Notes: generated by a model not told the origin, from the sequence alone. A stretch of 64,000 nucleotides of DNA from Rhynchopus sp. YZ270_cl-10 (GCA_964035575.1 OZ037924.1:1154045-1218044), one strand, 5' to 3'; positions 1-10,402 are shown, numbered from the stretch's first letter. Translations and numbers: made by a program.

Positions 1-45
1 ATTCCCTTGCTTATGAAACGCGCTTAATTGATTGGGGGCACCAAG

Positions 46-3000
46 ATGCAGTTGGTCACCCCCCTGAGAGTGTTGTGCGTGCTGCTGTTCTGTGGTGTGG
101 ACGTGCGGTGTGCTGTGGGGTTTGTTCCGTGTGAGAAGATTGAGTCTGCCCGCGCTGCGCTGGTGCACTTCCAAAGTGTGCAGCGAAATGGTGCAGAGCC
201 GTACCTGCCGCACCCGACGAACGCGTCTGCACAAACGGAGTTCTTCCAGGACCACGTACCCTTCATCACCTTCCCCCGACGCGGCTGGGCCAACATCACC
301 ATCGGTGCCGGTACAGTGAACGATACGGGGCCTGTCCATGAGAACAACGTGCTCGACCCTGCGAAGATCCACTTCGTCCCAAACATCTTCGTCACCGACC
401 AAGACGACCGCATCATCGCTATGTCCGAATACGCACCCACAGTGGTGGGGCCCTACCTCGAGTTTGAGATACCCCCAGGCACAACGCGGCTGCGTGCGTG
501 GGAGTACTGCAATAGGCACGGCCTGTACGCTGGATACTGGACTTCCCTACCCGACCCTTCATGGGTTGTTGACGGGTTTGTGCCGCGCTGCAACTTTCAC
601 GACTGCTTCCCAGATGTGGCTTCCTGGGAGGGCGGGCGCTGCTCCGAACACGAGCGTCTCTTTGCCGAGGCACAGCGCCGGCAGTACAAGATGTTCACCA
701 CCTTCGACGCCTTCCGTGTCGACGAGACCTCAAACCGCACCCTCCTTCAGGACGTGCCGTACGTGACGCTGCAGGGCTCCTTTGGGAAGGTCACCGTCGG
801 GAAGGGCACTGTCACGCGCAACCCAGAGGACCCCGTGCACACGACAGTGTCGTCGTCGAACCCAGACGAGGTGCACTACATCCACTCGATCTTTGTGAAG
901 GACCAGTTTGGGAGGGTTATCGCTGCCACCATGCTCACAAGCGACTATCTGGAGCCGTTCCTCGAGTTCGAGGTGCCCGCCGGGACGACACACGTGACGC
1001 CGTTCTCACTGTGCACGCGCGCAGGCCTCTTTGAGGGGGTGAGTATCTCTGTCGACAACGAGGCCACCGGTGCTGCCAACCCCTTCCCCTGCGGTGTGGC
1101 AGAGTGCGGAAACGTGCCCATGCGCAGCCGTGTCTGCAGGAACTTCGAGTCACTGAGGGCGGACCTTGTGCGCGACGATTGGTACTTCCAGAGTGTGAAG
1201 GCACGATACCACGACACTGTGGCGAGGGTGCAGCAGAAGCTCGGCATCCACTACGACGGTGCGAATGCTGTGTTTGAGGTGACCATCTCAGGGCACCGTG
1301 TGGAGTCGCACCCCTACGACGTGGTGCGTGTGTACAATATGTACGTCGTCGACCAGAACGACGTTGTTGTGGCGATGAAGACGATCTCCCCAACAGACCA
1401 AGGCATCGCGATCGGGAGCACAGCCGCAAGGTACTCGTTGCACTTCAGTGTTGCGTCGGGTGCGTTGCGCCTGCGGCCTATTGTCGTGACGACACGCCTG
1501 GGCATCACCAAAGGGAACTATGTGGACGTTGTCAACACGACTATGGAGCGCGGCAACTGCACCTTCGAGTCGTGGTACACAGACACCACCGGGTACGACC
1601 CGCAGAACGACCAGTGCCAGCTCCTCAACGAGTTCAAGGTGATGATGAACACAATACACAACACCTCCATCCCCAACACAGACGAGTGGGACTTCAGCGA
1701 CGCAATGTCTTTCAACGGGAACAAAGTCACCGTCACGCTGCCCCCCGTCAACCACAAGAACATCAAAGTGACGAGCGACCCGAACAAGCTTCAGTACGTG
1801 AAGGCCATTTACGTGGAGGACCAGCACAAACAGATTGTTGCGGCAGCAGTGTTCGCACCCTCGCACGAGGCGGTGTTGGTGTTTTCTATGGACGCGGAGT
1901 GGCTGTCGTACACACCGTTCTTTGTCATCAACACCATAGGCACGATCAAGGGCGTGAAGCACACAGACCTCCCCTTCTCAGAAGTGTGCGCGGTGTCGGG
2001 GTGCCCTGAGGTGCCGGTCCTGCTGACATCGCCGGCGTGTCCGTTTGATTACATCGTGAAGGGGTTGAGGAGTCTGCAGGAACAGATGCGGAAGCCTGAG
2101 CATGCGCCACACCCAAGGGACAACACGCTTGACTCGTACACGACGCAGGAGTACACGCCGTACATCACCTTGAATGGCAAGTACGCCAACGTCACGCTCG
2201 GGTCGGGCTCCGTGAACGAGACAGGCCCGCGCCAGGAGAACATCGTGGACGGGACGTCGACCACGTTCCACTACGCCGCAAGCATCTTCGTTGTGAACCA
2301 GGTCGGCCTCACGATTGCGCTGGCAGAGTTTGCGCCATTCCCTGGGTCGCCACATCTCCTCTTCGAGGTGCCGCTCGGGACGGAGTCGATGCAACCGTTC
2401 GTCTTCAGCAATATTCACGGTCTGTACGGCGGGTACTGGACACAGGTGTTCAGCACAGGCTCGCAGGCGCCGCTGTGCAAGATGAACCCTTGCTTCAACC
2501 ACGACGACCCGCATGAGGTGGTGGGTGGGAAGTGTGCGGTGTATGACGCACTCTTCAAGTCTGCGCTGCGCAAGCAGGGACTCTTCTTTGAGATCGCAGG
2601 CAGCGACGTGCGTGCGTGGCCCCCAGACACGCAGCACTCACATGAGCCGTGGATAAGCTACGATAAGTCGGAAGGGACTGCCCGAGTGAATATCGGGGTC
2701 GGTGGCGAAGTCCTGGACACTACACACATGAACGAAACGAACGACACCATTGACAGCATCTTCGTGGAGGACAACCGTGGGCACATTGTCGGCGTGAAGA
2801 AGTTCTGGGGCACGTTGACACGTTGGGAGTACGAGATGCACGTCCCGCCAAAGTCGTTGTCGCTGACGCCGTACGCCTTCTCTGTACGTCACGGCATGTT
2901 TAAGGGACGCACTGTCCAGGTACAGCCAGCCTTCTGCCGCATCCAAGCAGCTGGTCACGACACACCCAGCACAGACGTGAAGGTGTCGCACCCGACGAAC

Positions 3001-6000
3001 ACCACACCGCAGACCCCCCCAGCCTTGTGCACCCCGTCAACCCTCCTGCACCAGGACGCAGAGACGTACGCTTGCTCCATACAGACTTCCATGGAGGGGC
3101 TCAGCATCCACTGGAGGTGGGGCTTCCAGTCACGTGTTCACATTGCGATAGAGGCACGTGGTTCGAGTGGGTGGTTGGGCATGGCCTTTGCGGAGGAGGC
3201 TGGGCGGATGTTCCCTGCAGATGCTTTGGTGTGTTCGGAGGTGAGCAACCTGATGGGGTTCCATTTGTCTGGGTACAACGATGTGGAGACCAACTCTGAG
3301 TTTGAGAAGGAGTTGTTTGACGTTGCGTGCGACTGGACGGGTGGGGCCACGATCATGCGCTTCTCTCATGAGGCGATGAGTCGCGAAAGCAAGCTTGATC
3401 TGAATGTTGCGCTTGACCGCAGTGACAAGCGTCTCGCGATGCACTCTGAGTGGGCTGCCTTTGTGGTCGACTTCGACAGAGGACATGCCGTTGCGGTCAA
3501 CGCAGAGCAGTACCCACGCCTGCGCCTGCTGCACGGGTGGCTGATGATGATCGCGTGGTGCTGGCTGGTCCCCTTGTCCATCATGTCGAAGCGATACGGC
3601 AAGCACGTCTTCGGCCTCAGCAGCTCCATCGCTGTCGGGGACATGGGCAGTGCAGTGCAGATGCACGTCATCTTTGCGGGGGTGGGCGTCATCTTCACAG
3701 CCTTCGCGTCTGTCATTGCGCTGCGGTACTTCACCAACTCGCACGCGGACGACAAGCTCTCCCACACAAAGCTGGGTGTCTTCATCATGCTCTGCTCGAG
3801 CCTCATTGTGCTGCTCGGTGTGCTTGGGCCTGCCATCATCCCACGTGAAGGCAGAATACGTACCGTATGGGGGCTGATCCACAAATCCTTGGGGCGCGTG
3901 CTTATGGTGATTGCCCTCGTGCAGTGCTACACAGGAGTGAAGAAGTTGGAAGCGTTGCAGTCAAATGGGTCCGGGTTGATCTTCTTCGTGGGGCAGATGG
4001 GCGTGACTGCGTTGGTGGCAGTGTCGCTGACGCTGGAGGTGATAAGGACGTGGTTTATCTTGTCTGAGGTGAAGGTTGCGGACGCTGTCAAGGGCAAGAT
4101 GGAAGTTTTGCAGTGGGAGGAGGTCAAAAAGCACAACGACGATCTCGACCCATGGCTTGTCGTCGATGGAAAGGTCTTTGCCGTAAAGACGTGGCTCCGC
4201 ACCCACCCCGGTGGGCAGGACGTGCTTCTCAAGCACGCTGGTTGTGATGCGACACGTGAGTTCCACAGCTTCCGCCACAGCCGCCGTGCCCGCCGCAAGA
4301 TGGAGTCCTTCTTGGTGGGCACCATGGCGGACGACAACATGGTGTCTGCCATCACGCTCGCAGAGACCATCACAAAGAGTCTGTCGATGATGGACCTGAC
4401 AGAAGCAACCGCCATCATCGAGAAAGCGCACAACACAGTGCCGCATTCGCTGCTCTCCGCACACGTGTCGCTGCTGAAGAACCTGAAGAAGTTCACACCC
4501 TTCCTGCCAGACTCGCTTAAGGAGGGTGCCGTGCAGACAGAGGCGTACCTCTCGCGCGAGCAGTTGCAGGACAAGAACCGTCGCCAGAACGACCCTGTCG
4601 TGCGCAACATCGAACTGTATCCACCCACGGAGTGCGCCGTTGCGCTCACGGACATCCAAGAATCGTGCAAGCTGTGGGCCCTGGCAAACTCTGCGATGAC
4701 GACGTGTGTGAAGGTGCACAACGAGCTCATCCGCAGCACCATTGCGATGTGCCGCGGGTACGAGGTGCGCAACATCGGCGACGCCTTCATGGTCGTCTTC
4801 GAGAGCAAACGCGACTGCGTCACCTTCGCAGCCAATGTGCAGGTCACTCTGCTGAGCGCACGCTGGCCACAACGCATCCTTGACTCAGAGATGTGCGAGG
4901 AGAAGCGTGACATGAACGACACCATCATCTGGCACGGTCCACGCGTGCGCGTCGGCATCCACTGGGGAGACGTTCTGACGGAGAAGAACCACATCACGAA
5001 TAGGATTGAATTCTTCGGTGAGGCCATCTCCGTTGTGACTGCGGTGCACTCTCTTGCCATGGGTGGTGCCATCGTCTCGACGTTGAGCCTTGTGGAGGCA
5101 CTCTCGCAGCGCGACCGTGCTTCAATGATGGAGCTCAAAAGCTTCCGCTTGGGACCGCTGCCGATGGATAACTTCCCACGCAGCTCGTACCGCCCGAACC
5201 AGATGCCTGTTGTGGTGGTGCTTGTCCCGAAGATGCTGAAGGGCCGTGCAGAGGAGTGGTTCCCCACAGGCGCCAGCATCGACGCAGCGCATGCCTACGC
5301 GCCCTACGCAAACCCTTTGGTGCGCAGCGACACACCCACCCCTGCCACACTGGTCCTGCCTCCTCACAAATACCCGCAGTTTTCGTACCGCACCTCGCAC
5401 AGCACCGTGGCCTTGGTCAAACCGAAGCTTGGGTTCTTGATGGACCAGCGCAGTGCCCCAGACACGGTGCAGAGCTTCATTGGGCCGCTCTTCGACGCGA
5501 CGCATAAGTCAGAGGGCATCATCCGGAGTGCCTGCGGGGAGTCGTTCTTCCTTGTGTGGAACGTCAGCAAACGCTGCTCGCAGCACGCCATCCAGGCGGC
5601 ACGGTGCCTCACGCTGTTCTACCAGGAGGGCTGGAACACGCTGCGGATGCACACCTCCTGGGACACCTCGATTCCGTGGGGCATTGTGACGGGGCGTGTC
5701 ATCCATGGAAAGGCTGGGACGGATACGCAGCGGACCTATGTACTGCTGGGGGGTGTTGTTGTTGTGGCACATCAGTTGTCGATTATGGCTGGGCATCTTA
5801 ACACACATGCTGTGTGCATGTCGATGCCGCGATCCACTGGTATCAAGGACGAACCTTCGCTGCGTGCGCATATCCGCCCTTTGGAGGTGTGCGTGCTGCC
5901 GGAGGAGTCCAGCAGCATGCGGGCACTGATGTGGGAGGTGAACGCAGCGTCCTTATCGAAGTCGATGTCACCATGGGGGTTTGCGCGGGTCACGACGTTT

Positions 6001-6381
6001 TCACTGACGCCGGAGCTGCTCTCTGAGGCAGTTGAGGCGCTGTCGTCAACGGGACACGATATCGAGAAGCTGAAGCAGAAGCTGCGCCCCCTCCTCACCG
6101 TCCACCCCTGTGCCTCCTGCGGTACCGGCTGTGCTTCCATCACCTGCGACAACTGCGCCAAGGACATCTGCCTGGCCTGCACCACAGGCTGCACGGACCA
6201 CACCACCCACCCCACAGACAACTGGGGTGCAGAAGGCAGCGCCCACTTCACAGCCGCATTGTCACGTGCCGAAACCGGTGTGCCACCCCAGCTCATCCCC
6301 CTCAGCTTTATGCTCACGGAAGAGCCGATGCAGTCGTGGATAGACCCTGTTGAACCAGGGGGTCTTCTGTCCCCCCAGTAG
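46..6381 (+). CDS. Receptor-like multidomain redox protein: SOR-like x6, DOMON, cytochrome b561, cytochrome b5, two cyclase-like domains
   Basis: Single open frame, 2111 residues from the ATG at 46, which starts a clear signal peptide (MQLVTPLRVLCVLLFCG). Six superoxide-reductase/desulfoferrodoxin-like repeats lie at about 45-165, 204-335, 366-494, 505-640, 665-800 and 830-960. Repeat 1 keeps HVPFI and YCNRHGLY, giving candidate iron ligands H70, H98, H109, C155 and H158. A DOMON domain (about 1000-1145; possible haem ligand M1055 in RMFPAD) precedes a six-helix cytochrome b561 (1155-1305; H1163, H1207, H1241, H1279). A cytochrome b5 follows (THPGG H1387, RHS H1411). Cyclase domain 1 (about 1529-1730) keeps both metal aspartates, D1536 and D1579; a second, degenerate one spans about 1790-1930. 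A Cys/His-rich zinc module lies near 2021-2055. Many N-x-S/T sites fit an extracellular N-terminus. Inferred role: transmembrane electron transfer or ROS sensing coupled to nucleotide signalling. Domain calls rest on motif reading; the ensemble function is inference. Confidence 0.85.
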   Translation: MQLVTPLRVLCVLLFCGVDVRCAVGFVPCEKIESARAALVHFQSVQRNGAEPYLPHPTNASAQTEFFQDHVPFITFPRRGWANITIGAGTVNDTGPVHENNVLDPAKIHFVPNIFVTDQDDRIIAMSEYAPTVVGPYLEFEIPPGTTRLRAWEYCNRHGLYAGYWTSLPDPSWVVDGFVPRCNFHDCFPDVASWEGGRCSEHERLFAEAQRRQYKMFTTFDAFRVDETSNRTLLQDVPYVTLQGSFGKVTVGKGTVTRNPEDPVHTTVSSSNPDEVHYIHSIFVKDQFGRVIAATMLTSDYLEPFLEFEVPAGTTHVTPFSLCTRAGLFEGVSISVDNEATGAANPFPCGVAECGNVPMRSRVCRNFESLRADLVRDDWYFQSVKARYHDTVARVQQKLGIHYDGANAVFEVTISGHRVESHPYDVVRVYNMYVVDQNDVVVAMKTISPTDQGIAIGSTAARYSLHFSVASGALRLRPIVVTTRLGITKGNYVDVVNTTMERGNCTFESWYTDTTGYDPQNDQCQLLNEFKVMMNTIHNTSIPNTDEWDFSDAMSFNGNKVTVTLPPVNHKNIKVTSDPNKLQYVKAIYVEDQHKQIVAAAVFAPSHEAVLVFSMDAEWLSYTPFFVINTIGTIKGVKHTDLPFSEVCAVSGCPEVPVLLTSPACPFDYIVKGLRSLQEQMRKPEHAPHPRDNTLDSYTTQEYTPYITLNGKYANVTLGSGSVNETGPRQENIVDGTSTTFHYAASIFVVNQVGLTIALAEFAPFPGSPHLLFEVPLGTESMQPFVFSNIHGLYGGYWTQVFSTGSQAPLCKMNPCFNHDDPHEVVGGKCAVYDALFKSALRKQGLFFEIAGSDVRAWPPDTQHSHEPWISYDKSEGTARVNIGVGGEVLDTTHMNETNDTIDSIFVEDNRGHIVGVKKFWGTLTRWEYEMHVPPKSLSLTPYAFSVRHGMFKGRTVQVQPAFCRIQAAGHDTPSTDVKVSHPTNTTPQTPPALCTPSTLLHQDAETYACSIQTSMEGLSIHWRWGFQSRVHIAIEARGSSGWLGMAFAEEAGRMFPADALVCSEVSNLMGFHLSGYNDVETNSEFEKELFDVACDWTGGATIMRFSHEAMSRESKLDLNVALDRSDKRLAMHSEWAAFVVDFDRGHAVAVNAEQYPRLRLLHGWLMMIAWCWLVPLSIMSKRYGKHVFGLSSSIAVGDMGSAVQMHVIFAGVGVIFTAFASVIALRYFTNSHADDKLSHTKLGVFIMLCSSLIVLLGVLGPAIIPREGRIRTVWGLIHKSLGRVLMVIALVQCYTGVKKLEALQSNGSGLIFFVGQMGVTALVAVSLTLEVIRTWFILSEVKVADAVKGKMEVLQWEEVKKHNDDLDPWLVVDGKVFAVKTWLRTHPGGQDVLLKHAGCDATREFHSFRHSRRARRKMESFLVGTMADDNMVSAITLAETITKSLSMMDLTEATAIIEKAHNTVPHSLLSAHVSLLKNLKKFTPFLPDSLKEGAVQTEAYLSREQLQDKNRRQNDPVVRNIELYPPTECAVALTDIQESCKLWALANSAMTTCVKVHNELIRSTIAMCRGYEVRNIGDAFMVVFESKRDCVTFAANVQVTLLSARWPQRILDSEMCEEKRDMNDTIIWHGPRVRVGIHWGDVLTEKNHITNRIEFFGEAISVVTAVHSLAMGGAIVSTLSLVEALSQRDRASMMELKSFRLGPLPMDNFPRSSYRPNQMPVVVVLVPKMLKGRAEEWFPTGASIDAAHAYAPYANPLVRSDTPTPATLVLPPHKYPQFSYRTSHSTVALVKPKLGFLMDQRSAPDTVQSFIGPLFDATHKSEGIIRSACGESFFLVWNVSKRCSQHAIQAARCLTLFYQEGWNTLRMHTSWDTSIPWGIVTGRVIHGKAGTDTQRTYVLLGGVVVVAHQLSIMAGHLNTHAVCMSMPRSTGIKDEPSLRAHIRPLEVCVLPEESSSMRALMWEVNAASLSKSMSPWGFARVTTFSLTPELLSEAVEALSSTGHDIEKLKQKLRPLLTVHPCASCGTGCASITCDNCAKDICLACTTGCTDHTTHPTDNWGAEGSAHFTAALSRAETGVPPQLIPLSFMLTEEPMQSWIDPVEPGGLLSPQ

Positions 6382-8600
6382 TGGAGAGTAACGTGCATAG
6401 GGAAAAGGGGATGGGGTTTCTGTTTATATGGGTTGTCAAAAAAGGGGGGGGGAGCATTTTGCTATAGTCTATAGAGACGGTATTAAAGTTCAATTGTTTT
6501 GAACGCCCTTTCCCTTTGGAAACTGGGGGAAGTGGATATTTGCGTAATGCGAACTACACTTATCCCCAAAAACAATTTTATCAGCATTTTTTTTTGTTAC
6601 GGTTTTGGTTTTGTGAAGCTTTTTTTTGTTAAGAGGTGCGTAGTGATGTGAGGCAATTCATGTTTCGAGTTTTTGTCACGTAGGCTCATGCTTCACCTGA
6701 CAAACAGCTTTTTCTCCCCTTTTTCTTTACTTGTGCTTCCTTCCAGATGGCTGGCATCGTACGTCAGTCGGAGGTGCCTGTATTAACAATGTACCATTTT
6801 TTTCTCTCTACCTCGAAATGGATGTAAGACTGCAGCTGGTTGGGGGGTCCACCCAGATGCGGTTCAATGTACCAAAAGGTACAGTTGTCACACGAGAGCT
6901 TTTTTGCAGTCAGCCTTTTTTTTCCCGTTAGATATACCTTGCATGCATCTCATAGTTTTTTTCTCGTTTTTTTTGAACCTTTTTGCTTCTCTTTTTCTAA
7001 CTTTTTTTTTGGGGGGGTTTTTTTTCTATTGGTTCTGCCCGAGACCCTCGATGTTGCTAAAAGAACAAATCAATATTTTATAATGCACACCAATATTGAG
7101 CCGCAAAACCCTTTTCAAATTTGTTTTATTTTTATTAGGTGACTCAGCACAGAGAGGGCTAGGTTCATCTTTAAAAACCTTTTTTCTCCGGGGTTCGATA
7201 ACCAAACGGAGTTGTCAGTGCCCTGCGTCCCAGAGGCGTTTTGCACTATCAACTTCACTTTTTTTTTGTTTTTGTTCGGAAAGCGTGTGAACCAGGCACC
7301 TTTCGAATCCGGGAAGAAACAAAAGATATTGCCGAAGACAGTCCTCCCTTTTCCCATGATTTTTTTTTGTTGAAATAACGGAATCAGATTTTTTGAATTT
7401 TTTTTATAGGTCAAAAAGGAAGTTGACCGGGGGAAATGCTACGGTCACTCTAACTGTTTTTCACCCTCATTTGTGTACCTCCCCTTCTCACACATTATTG
7501 TATGCACTTCGGAGGACTTTCACTTTTCTTATCTTTTCTACTTGGCTCTTTTTTTGTAAACATATCAGTTTTCAAAAAGAGCATTGACACAGTGAACTGT
7601 GGAAGGGTGAAAGCGTACTACTAACAAACCCCCCGGTTTCGTTTCCGCCATTTTCCTGTTAGATAGCTGTTTGATAACGTAGCATTTTTTGAATGAAACT
7701 TGGAAGAGTGATACAGCCAGAGAAATGCAAAAAGAAAAAAAAAAACTCTATACCTTCCGTAGTACAAATGGCTTCGGACAACATTATGTACAGACCCTAT
7801 TAACCCCAAGCGGGTCCGTAGGCGATTGTCAACATAACAACAAAAAAAAAAAAACAGCAGGGTACCTATTCTGTGATATCCTCCTAATCGAGCGAAGGAA
7901 ACGGTCACATTGTGCTTTGCGGTGTGGTGACGAGGCTTTTTTTTGTCTCTGCAATTTCATCATCAAAAAAAGAGGGGAGTTTTTTTGGATGACTACGTCA
8001 TTCATACAAAGCTTTCGTTTCTTTTGCACGGCTTCTATCCGTGATAGTCTAAAATCAAACATTATTTTTTTATTTTCTGCATGGGTACGAAAAAGTGAAA
8101 GGGTAGCGACACTAGTCTTGACCCCCCGCCCTTCAAGGGCCCCCCTTTTCCCCTTAGTCTGTCTCCCCTAACCCACTCCTTCCCTGGCACCATTCTCTTC
8201 CCTAGCTTTTTACCATCCCAACAACAACAAAAAATCGCAGTAACAAATCTGCAGTACAAAAGGCTTCGGCCAACTTTGAGTACAGAATTTTGTTCCGTTT
8301 TTTATTTTTTTATTTTTTACGCACACTACTTTGTGAGCGGAAAAGTGTCACGTCGTTCACTCACCCAACCGTGCTCCGCAACACCACCACCCAGGTGATT
8401 TTTAGTGTGTGTGGAAGCGTCAACGCATCAAACAACTACAAGAAGGGGGGTGAGGGAACGACAAATGATACTTTTTTTTCTGGAGCGAAGTGATTGTCGA
8501 CACAACAAAGGGAAAAAATAATGCAGCAGCGATAAAGCTGTACAATCCGTAGAAGTAAAGAAGTAGCGGAGGGGGGAAGAGGGGGAAAGGGGGTGGGGAG
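6382..8600. other. Gene-free AT-rich spacer with dispersed repeat pieces
   Basis: No convincing coding sequence. It is rich in T and A homopolymers. A block at 6816-6895 (ATGGATGTAAGACTGCAG and following) resembles 12459-12540 downstream of the next gene, and a block at 7138-7176 (GGTGACTCAGCACAGAGAG, then AGGTTCATCTT) resembles 11147-11186. These are probably copies of one old dispersed repeat. No tRNA or rRNA was recognised. Confidence 0.6.
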
Positions 8601-8696
8601 TGGTGGACTGTATTGTGATAATTGCCCATCATAGTACATAATACACATAGTGTATCATGTACTATGACGGGCAATTTATCACAATACAGTCGCCAC
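8601..8696. repeat. Long near-perfect hairpin (about 46-bp arms, 4-nt loop)
   Basis: The left arm 8601-8646 and the right arm 8651-8696 are reverse complements apart from about three mismatches and two one-base slips. The arms share GACTGTATTGTGATAA and CATAGTACAT. The loop is about 4 nt. It could be a small inverted-repeat element or the stem of a structured RNA. No flanking target duplication was identified. Confidence 0.8.
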
Positions 8697-9180
8697 TAGG
8701 CATACCTAGAAAGCAGGGTATAGTAGGGGGGGTACCGAACAACCGAATGAGTCATTAAGCCCTAGTAAGGACTTAGGATAATCTTCACAAAACAGTTTTT
8801 TTTTTTTTTGGCGTTGTCGGAGAAATGATGCGAAAAATAAAAAAAAGTCCACCAGAAATAACATAATATGCATATGAACTTAGGGCAAACAAATTTTTCG
8901 TTTGCGTTCGCGTCCTAAGGGTACCCAGAAAAACCCTGGCAGGCAGGCAAAAAAAAGTTTGTTTCAAAAAAAAAGTTTTTTTCAAAATGTGCTTGCTGAA
9001 CCCGGGAGTTGACCCTCCGGAGTCGGTTTTTTCTCTTTTTTTTTTCCTGTTGACACTGGTTTTGACTATTTTCTCATATTTCCCAAAATGGAACCACCTA
9101 AAGTTATATTATAAAATAGCAGGTGAGCACTTTTTCCCCCGGATGAGTACCCAGGCCACAGGCCACAGTACAGTGGTGCT

Positions 9181-9290
9181 GGTGAAGCTTTTAACGCCGG
9201 CATTTGCATTTTCGGAATCCGTCCGTCCAGTGGTGGGGTCAATTTGCTGAAATGGACAAGTTCTCGTTTTTGATCAATTTCCTCACAGTA
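9181..9290 (+). repeat. Dispersed repeat family A, copy 1
   Basis: The core starts GGTGAAGCTTTTAACGCCGG and continues through TTTCGGAATCC, TGGTGGGGTCAATTTGC and AATGGACAAGTTCTCG. Its 3' end runs directly into a 9-bp microsatellite. Related copies lie at 9703-9780, 10246-10323, 10403-10508 and 33692-33800, and a diverged reverse-strand copy at about 24940-24990. A core with a simple-repeat tail resembles a SINE or the 3' end of a LINE, but no RNA polymerase III box or protein was found. Confidence 0.75.
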
Positions 9291-9540
9291 TACACAGTAT
9301 ACACAGTATACACAGTATACACAGTATACACAGTATACACAGTATACACAGTATACACAGTATACACAGTATACACAGTATACACAGTATACACAGTATA
9401 CACAGTATACACAGTATACACAGTATACACAGTATACACAGTATACACAGTATACACAGTATACACAGTATACACAGTATACACAGTATACACAGTATAC
9501 ACAGTATACACAGTATACACAGTATACACAGTATACACAG
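9284..9540 (+). repeat. (ACAGTATAC)n microsatellite, about 28 copies
   Basis: Essentially perfect 9-bp tandem repeat. It contains no stop codon in several frames, so it makes spurious Thr-Val-Tyr and Cys-Val-Tyr reading frames on both strands. It directly follows family A copy 1. Confidence 0.97.
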
Positions 9541-9702
9541 ACGGAAATTTCCCAGGGTCGGGAGATGAGCAGGGGAGGGAAGAATGTTAACTCACAGCCC
9601 AGGGTGTCTCCTAATTCTGGAAATTTTTCAAAATTCCGACATCCGGAAGCAATTTTTTTCCCTGGAAAAAAAGTGGGTTTGCAGCCCCAAAACATACTGC
9701 GA

Positions 9703-9780
9703 TTGGCATTTCCGGAATCCGTCCGCGCTGTGGTGGGGTCACTTTGCCGAAATAGCCAAGTTCTTGGTTTTGGACAAAAT
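9703..9780 (+). repeat. Dispersed repeat family A, copy 2 (short)
   Basis: Carries GGCATTTCCGGAATCCGTCC, then TGGTGGGGTCACTTTGCCG and a diverged end. No microsatellite tail follows directly. A later stretch, GCGCCGCAGGCGCACGGTAC at about 9849-9868, recurs at 33879-33898 downstream of another family A copy, so the full unit may extend past the tail. Confidence 0.65.
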
Positions 9781-10245
9781 GAGTGTCCCGTCAGCGTAAC
9801 GTAAAGGGGGCCAAGTGTTTGCCTGTAGAAACTGGTAGGAACAGACAGCGCCGCAGGCGCACGGTACCCAACATACTTTTTTCGGGAAAATACCAAAACA
9901 AAAGCACTTTAAACACGTCCCTAATTTTTCCGCAAACTTTTTCCCTGGCAATTTTTTTCCAAAGACCGGAAGCGGAAGCAAATTAGGAAACACCCTGACA
10001 CAGCCCCAACACAAAAAAATTGAAAAAAACTTTTTTTCAAAAAAACTTTTTTCCCCAAAAATCTCAAAAAAACCTAGGCAGGCAGGACGCGAACGCATAA
10101 AAAAAGTTTGTTTGCCCTTACGACAAAAAAAAAATCCCAAAAAAAAAATAGTTGTCGTCTTATCGTCGTATCACGAGTAAGATCTTACTCATGTGCATGT
10201 CTTTTTTTTTTTTTTTTTTTACTAGTAATTTTTTGCTCGAAAACA

Positions 10246-10323
10246 CTGGCATTTGCATTTCCTGGATCCGCCCGTTCTGTGGTGGGGTCGATTTGCCGAA
10301 ATGGACGAGTTTTTATAACTTTT
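10246..10323 (+). repeat. Dispersed repeat family A, copy 3 (short)
   Basis: GGCATTTGCATTTCCTGGAT followed by TGTGGTGGGGTCGATTTGCC and GAAATGGACGAGTTTTTA. Same order of blocks as the other copies, about 10% diverged and without a tandem tail. Confidence 0.65.
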
Positions 10324-10402
10324 GGCGTGTTGCATAACCGATTCCCCGTGTTTCTACTGTGTTTCTACCAGTTGTCACACGCGCTGGAAAAATTTTTATT
10401 GT

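Noticed and set aside
7138-7215. Possible tRNA-derived SINE (GTGACTCAGCA ... GGTTCATC)
   Set aside because: Only a partial A-box and B-box resemblance; the related copies at 11147 and 22063 are too short to define ends.
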